Shown here in pieces: positions 5,678-6,403 of a DNA stretch of 6,403 bases (positions within the stretch are counted from its first letter, which is position 1; each line of letters begins with the position of its first letter). The DNA comes from Anaerolineae bacterium (lineage in GTDB: Bacteria > Chloroflexota > Anaerolineae > B4-G1 > SLSP01): NCBI GenBank assembly GCA_021107605.1, contig JAIOSN010000322.1:1-6403 (forward strand), in the 5' to 3' direction. A program made the translations under genes and the position numbers. The notes under the pieces were generated by a model, which saw only the letters and a program-made list of their open reading frames with translations, searched no databases and was not told where the DNA came from.

Positions 5678-5931
5678 CGGTATACGCCTCCGCGTGGCCC
5701 AATCTTCAGAACGAGGATGACGAGCTCAGTTCCTCGTATTTCGTAGATCACGCGCCAGTCACCGACCCGTAGGCGGTAGCCCGGACGACCCTGTAATCTA
5801 GTTATATTGTTGTGTTTCGCGTGAGGAGCAATTGCAATTCGATCTAATTTCTTACGGATTAGATTAGCGGTACCTCGTGGCATCTTACGAAGTGCTCTGT
5901 CAGCCCGTTTCGCGAATACGATTCTGTACAT
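5674..5931 (-). CDS. RelE/ParE-family toxin (probable mRNA interferase)
   Basis: RelE-type toxins cleave mRNA at the ribosomal A site when their antitoxin is degraded. From ATG at 5931 the protein has 85 residues, the usual length: MYRIVFAKRADRALRKMP (strand then helix), a basic helix NLIRKKLDRI, the LQGRPGYRLRVGDWRVIYEI hairpin (46-65) and VILVLKIGPRGGVYR (71-85). R60 aligns with E. coli RelE R61, R80 with R81, and Y84 with Y87, so the residues known to matter for cleavage are kept and the toxin is probably active. A ParE-type gyrase inhibitor is a less likely alternative. A TTG at 5967 would add 12 residues unlike the family, so ATG 5931 is preferred. No Shine-Dalgarno precedes it; a -10-like box lies only 7 bases upstream. 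The stop codon overlaps the antitoxin start. Confidence 0.87.
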   Translation of the reverse strand: MYRIVFAKRADRALRKMPRGTANLIRKKLDRIAIAPHAKHNNITRLQGRPGYRLRVGDWRVIYEIRGTELVILVLKIGPRGGVYR

Positions 5932-5938
5932 GCGGGTA

Positions 5939-5967
5939 ATATTAGCACAATGCAAACAAATAAGCAA
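5939..5967 (-). promoter_or_regulatory. Possible toxin-antitoxin promoter giving a leaderless transcript
   Basis: Read on the minus strand, TTGCTT (5967-5962) and TAATAT (5944-5939) are separated by 17 bases. The -10-like box ends 7 bases before the toxin ATG at 5931, so transcription would begin at or next to the A of the start codon. This fits the absence of a Shine-Dalgarno. The -10 lies in an 8-bp palindrome, TAATATTA (5937-5944), a possible antitoxin operator half. The -35 match is poor (3 of 6), so this call is weak. Confidence 0.35.
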
Positions 5968-5997
5968 ACTTGGTGTTGAGTCAATGTCATTAGGATA

Positions 5998-6012
5998 AGA
6001 CCTCCGAGGTCT
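5998..6012. repeat. 15-bp palindrome, copy 1
   Basis: AGACCTC-C-GAGGTCT is a perfect inverted repeat with a one-base centre. Its reverse complement equals the second copy at 6076-6090, including the centre base. As RNA it can form a 5-bp stem with loop TCCGA. It lies upstream of the toxin gene, about 30 bp before the possible -35 box. Confidence 0.75.
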
Positions 6013-6075
6013 CCAAGTCTCTTACACAACAGTTTTTCGCCCAATGATATCTTGCGCCTACGAAGTTCTTCTCAA

Positions 6076-6090
6076 AGACCTCGGAGGTCT
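6076..6090. repeat. 15-bp palindrome, copy 2 (inverted relative to copy 1)
   Basis: AGACCTC-G-GAGGTCT repeats the palindrome at 5998-6012 with the central base complemented, so the two are exact inverted copies 78 bp apart (start to start) and enclose a 63-bp spacer. They could be ends of a tiny non-autonomous element, a paired regulator site, or members of a dispersed intergenic palindrome family. Confidence 0.75.
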
Positions 6091-6403
6091 GACCGTTTAC
6101 AAAAAATGAAGGGTAGCAATTCGATCCGAACGATTTGTTGGGCAGCCAGAGAACGCGAGCAACGCGAAGTGAATGGTGGCCCAAGAACGCGCAGGGAATG
6201 GATGACAGGCCGCGCGTCGGAGACAGGGCTATACCCCGCGGGTTGGGCTGGCCGGGCAGAATGCGCCCGCCAAGGAATAATGATAGGTCGTCGTTATCCC
6301 TATCCGAGCACATCGCTGCCGAAAAGCTTCCTGATCTTTACAAATTGCTTGGCCCAGAGACTAAAATATCTGTCCCCATTCTTTCTGACTAAACGGACGA
6401 AAA
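6091..6403. other. Non-coding or degenerate stretch with GC-rich hairpins; no supported gene
   Basis: No open frame here looks like a gene: the longest + frame (TTG 6135 to 6392) and minus frame (6313 to 5990) lack ribosome sites and recognisable motifs. The middle part is GC-rich and has several small self-complementary pieces: CCCGCGGG (6235-6242), CGGGC/GCCCG around a 7-base loop (6253-6269), and GATAGG/CCTATC around an 11-base loop (6282-6304). The flanks are more AT-rich. It could be a decayed element, an intergenic repeat, a structured RNA or the leader of a gene beyond the right edge. Confidence 0.5.

Noticed and set aside
5990..6313. 107-residue minus-strand frame upstream of the toxin gene
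   Set aside because: It runs through both 15-bp palindromes and has no domain or ribosome site; it is not a convincing third toxin-antitoxin component.
6135..6392. 85-residue + frame starting with TTG
   Set aside because: No ribosome site, no recognisable motif, Arg/Pro/Ser-rich composition as expected from GC-rich non-coding DNA.

Overview
The window reads as a piece of a bacterial chromosome of medium-high GC content. No rRNA, tRNA or CRISPR array was recognised. The gene mix suggests an environmental bacterium of the Chloroflexota type: a short-form TtcA, bacterial KptA, a Ugp-like lipoprotein transporter without its own ATPase, DUF952, a RelE/Xre toxin-antitoxin pair, short TTAGC arrays and small dispersed palindromes. 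This placement is an impression from gene content and not a measured result.

Layout. Positions 3-308 hold the C-terminal end of a dTDP-glucose 4,6-dehydratase (RmlB), cut by the left edge. A TTAGC micro-repeat array (305-397) fills the gap up to a tRNA-modification gene, a TtcA-like PP-loop thiolase with an Fe-S cysteine set (399-1106). Eight bases later comes kptA, the NAD-dependent RNA 2'-phosphotransferase (1115-1663), probably in the same transcript. After an AT-rich gap with a possible promoter, a three-gene ABC importer operon follows: lipoprotein solute-binding protein (1784-3085), then two permeases (3171-4073 and 4066-4902, overlapping by 8 bp). The binding protein resembles UgpB and keeps most of its recalled pocket residues. 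A 12-bp-stem hairpin between the binding protein and the first permease may set unequal expression. No ATP-binding subunit is present; the next gene on the + strand is a DUF952 protein (4937-5284) with a TTG start.

The right part switches strand. Converging on DUF952 is a minus-strand toxin-antitoxin operon: a RelE-family toxin (5931-5674) and an Xre-type antitoxin (5677-5303), joined by an ATGA overlap. The toxin may be translated from a leaderless mRNA. From 5968 to the end there is no convincing gene. That stretch holds two identical 15-bp palindromes 78 bp apart and a GC-rich, hairpin-rich segment that could be a decayed mobile element, a repeat or a structured RNA.

The main points for a second look are: (1) KptA and DUF952 in this window share an H...H motif pattern that supports DUF952 being a small ADP-ribosyltransferase-fold protein; (2) the transporter lacks an ATPase gene and has one substituted pocket residue; (3) the intergenic hairpin; (4) the possible leaderless toxin; (5) the palindrome pair and the unexplained 3' region. 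No clearly new multi-gene defence or mobile system is visible.
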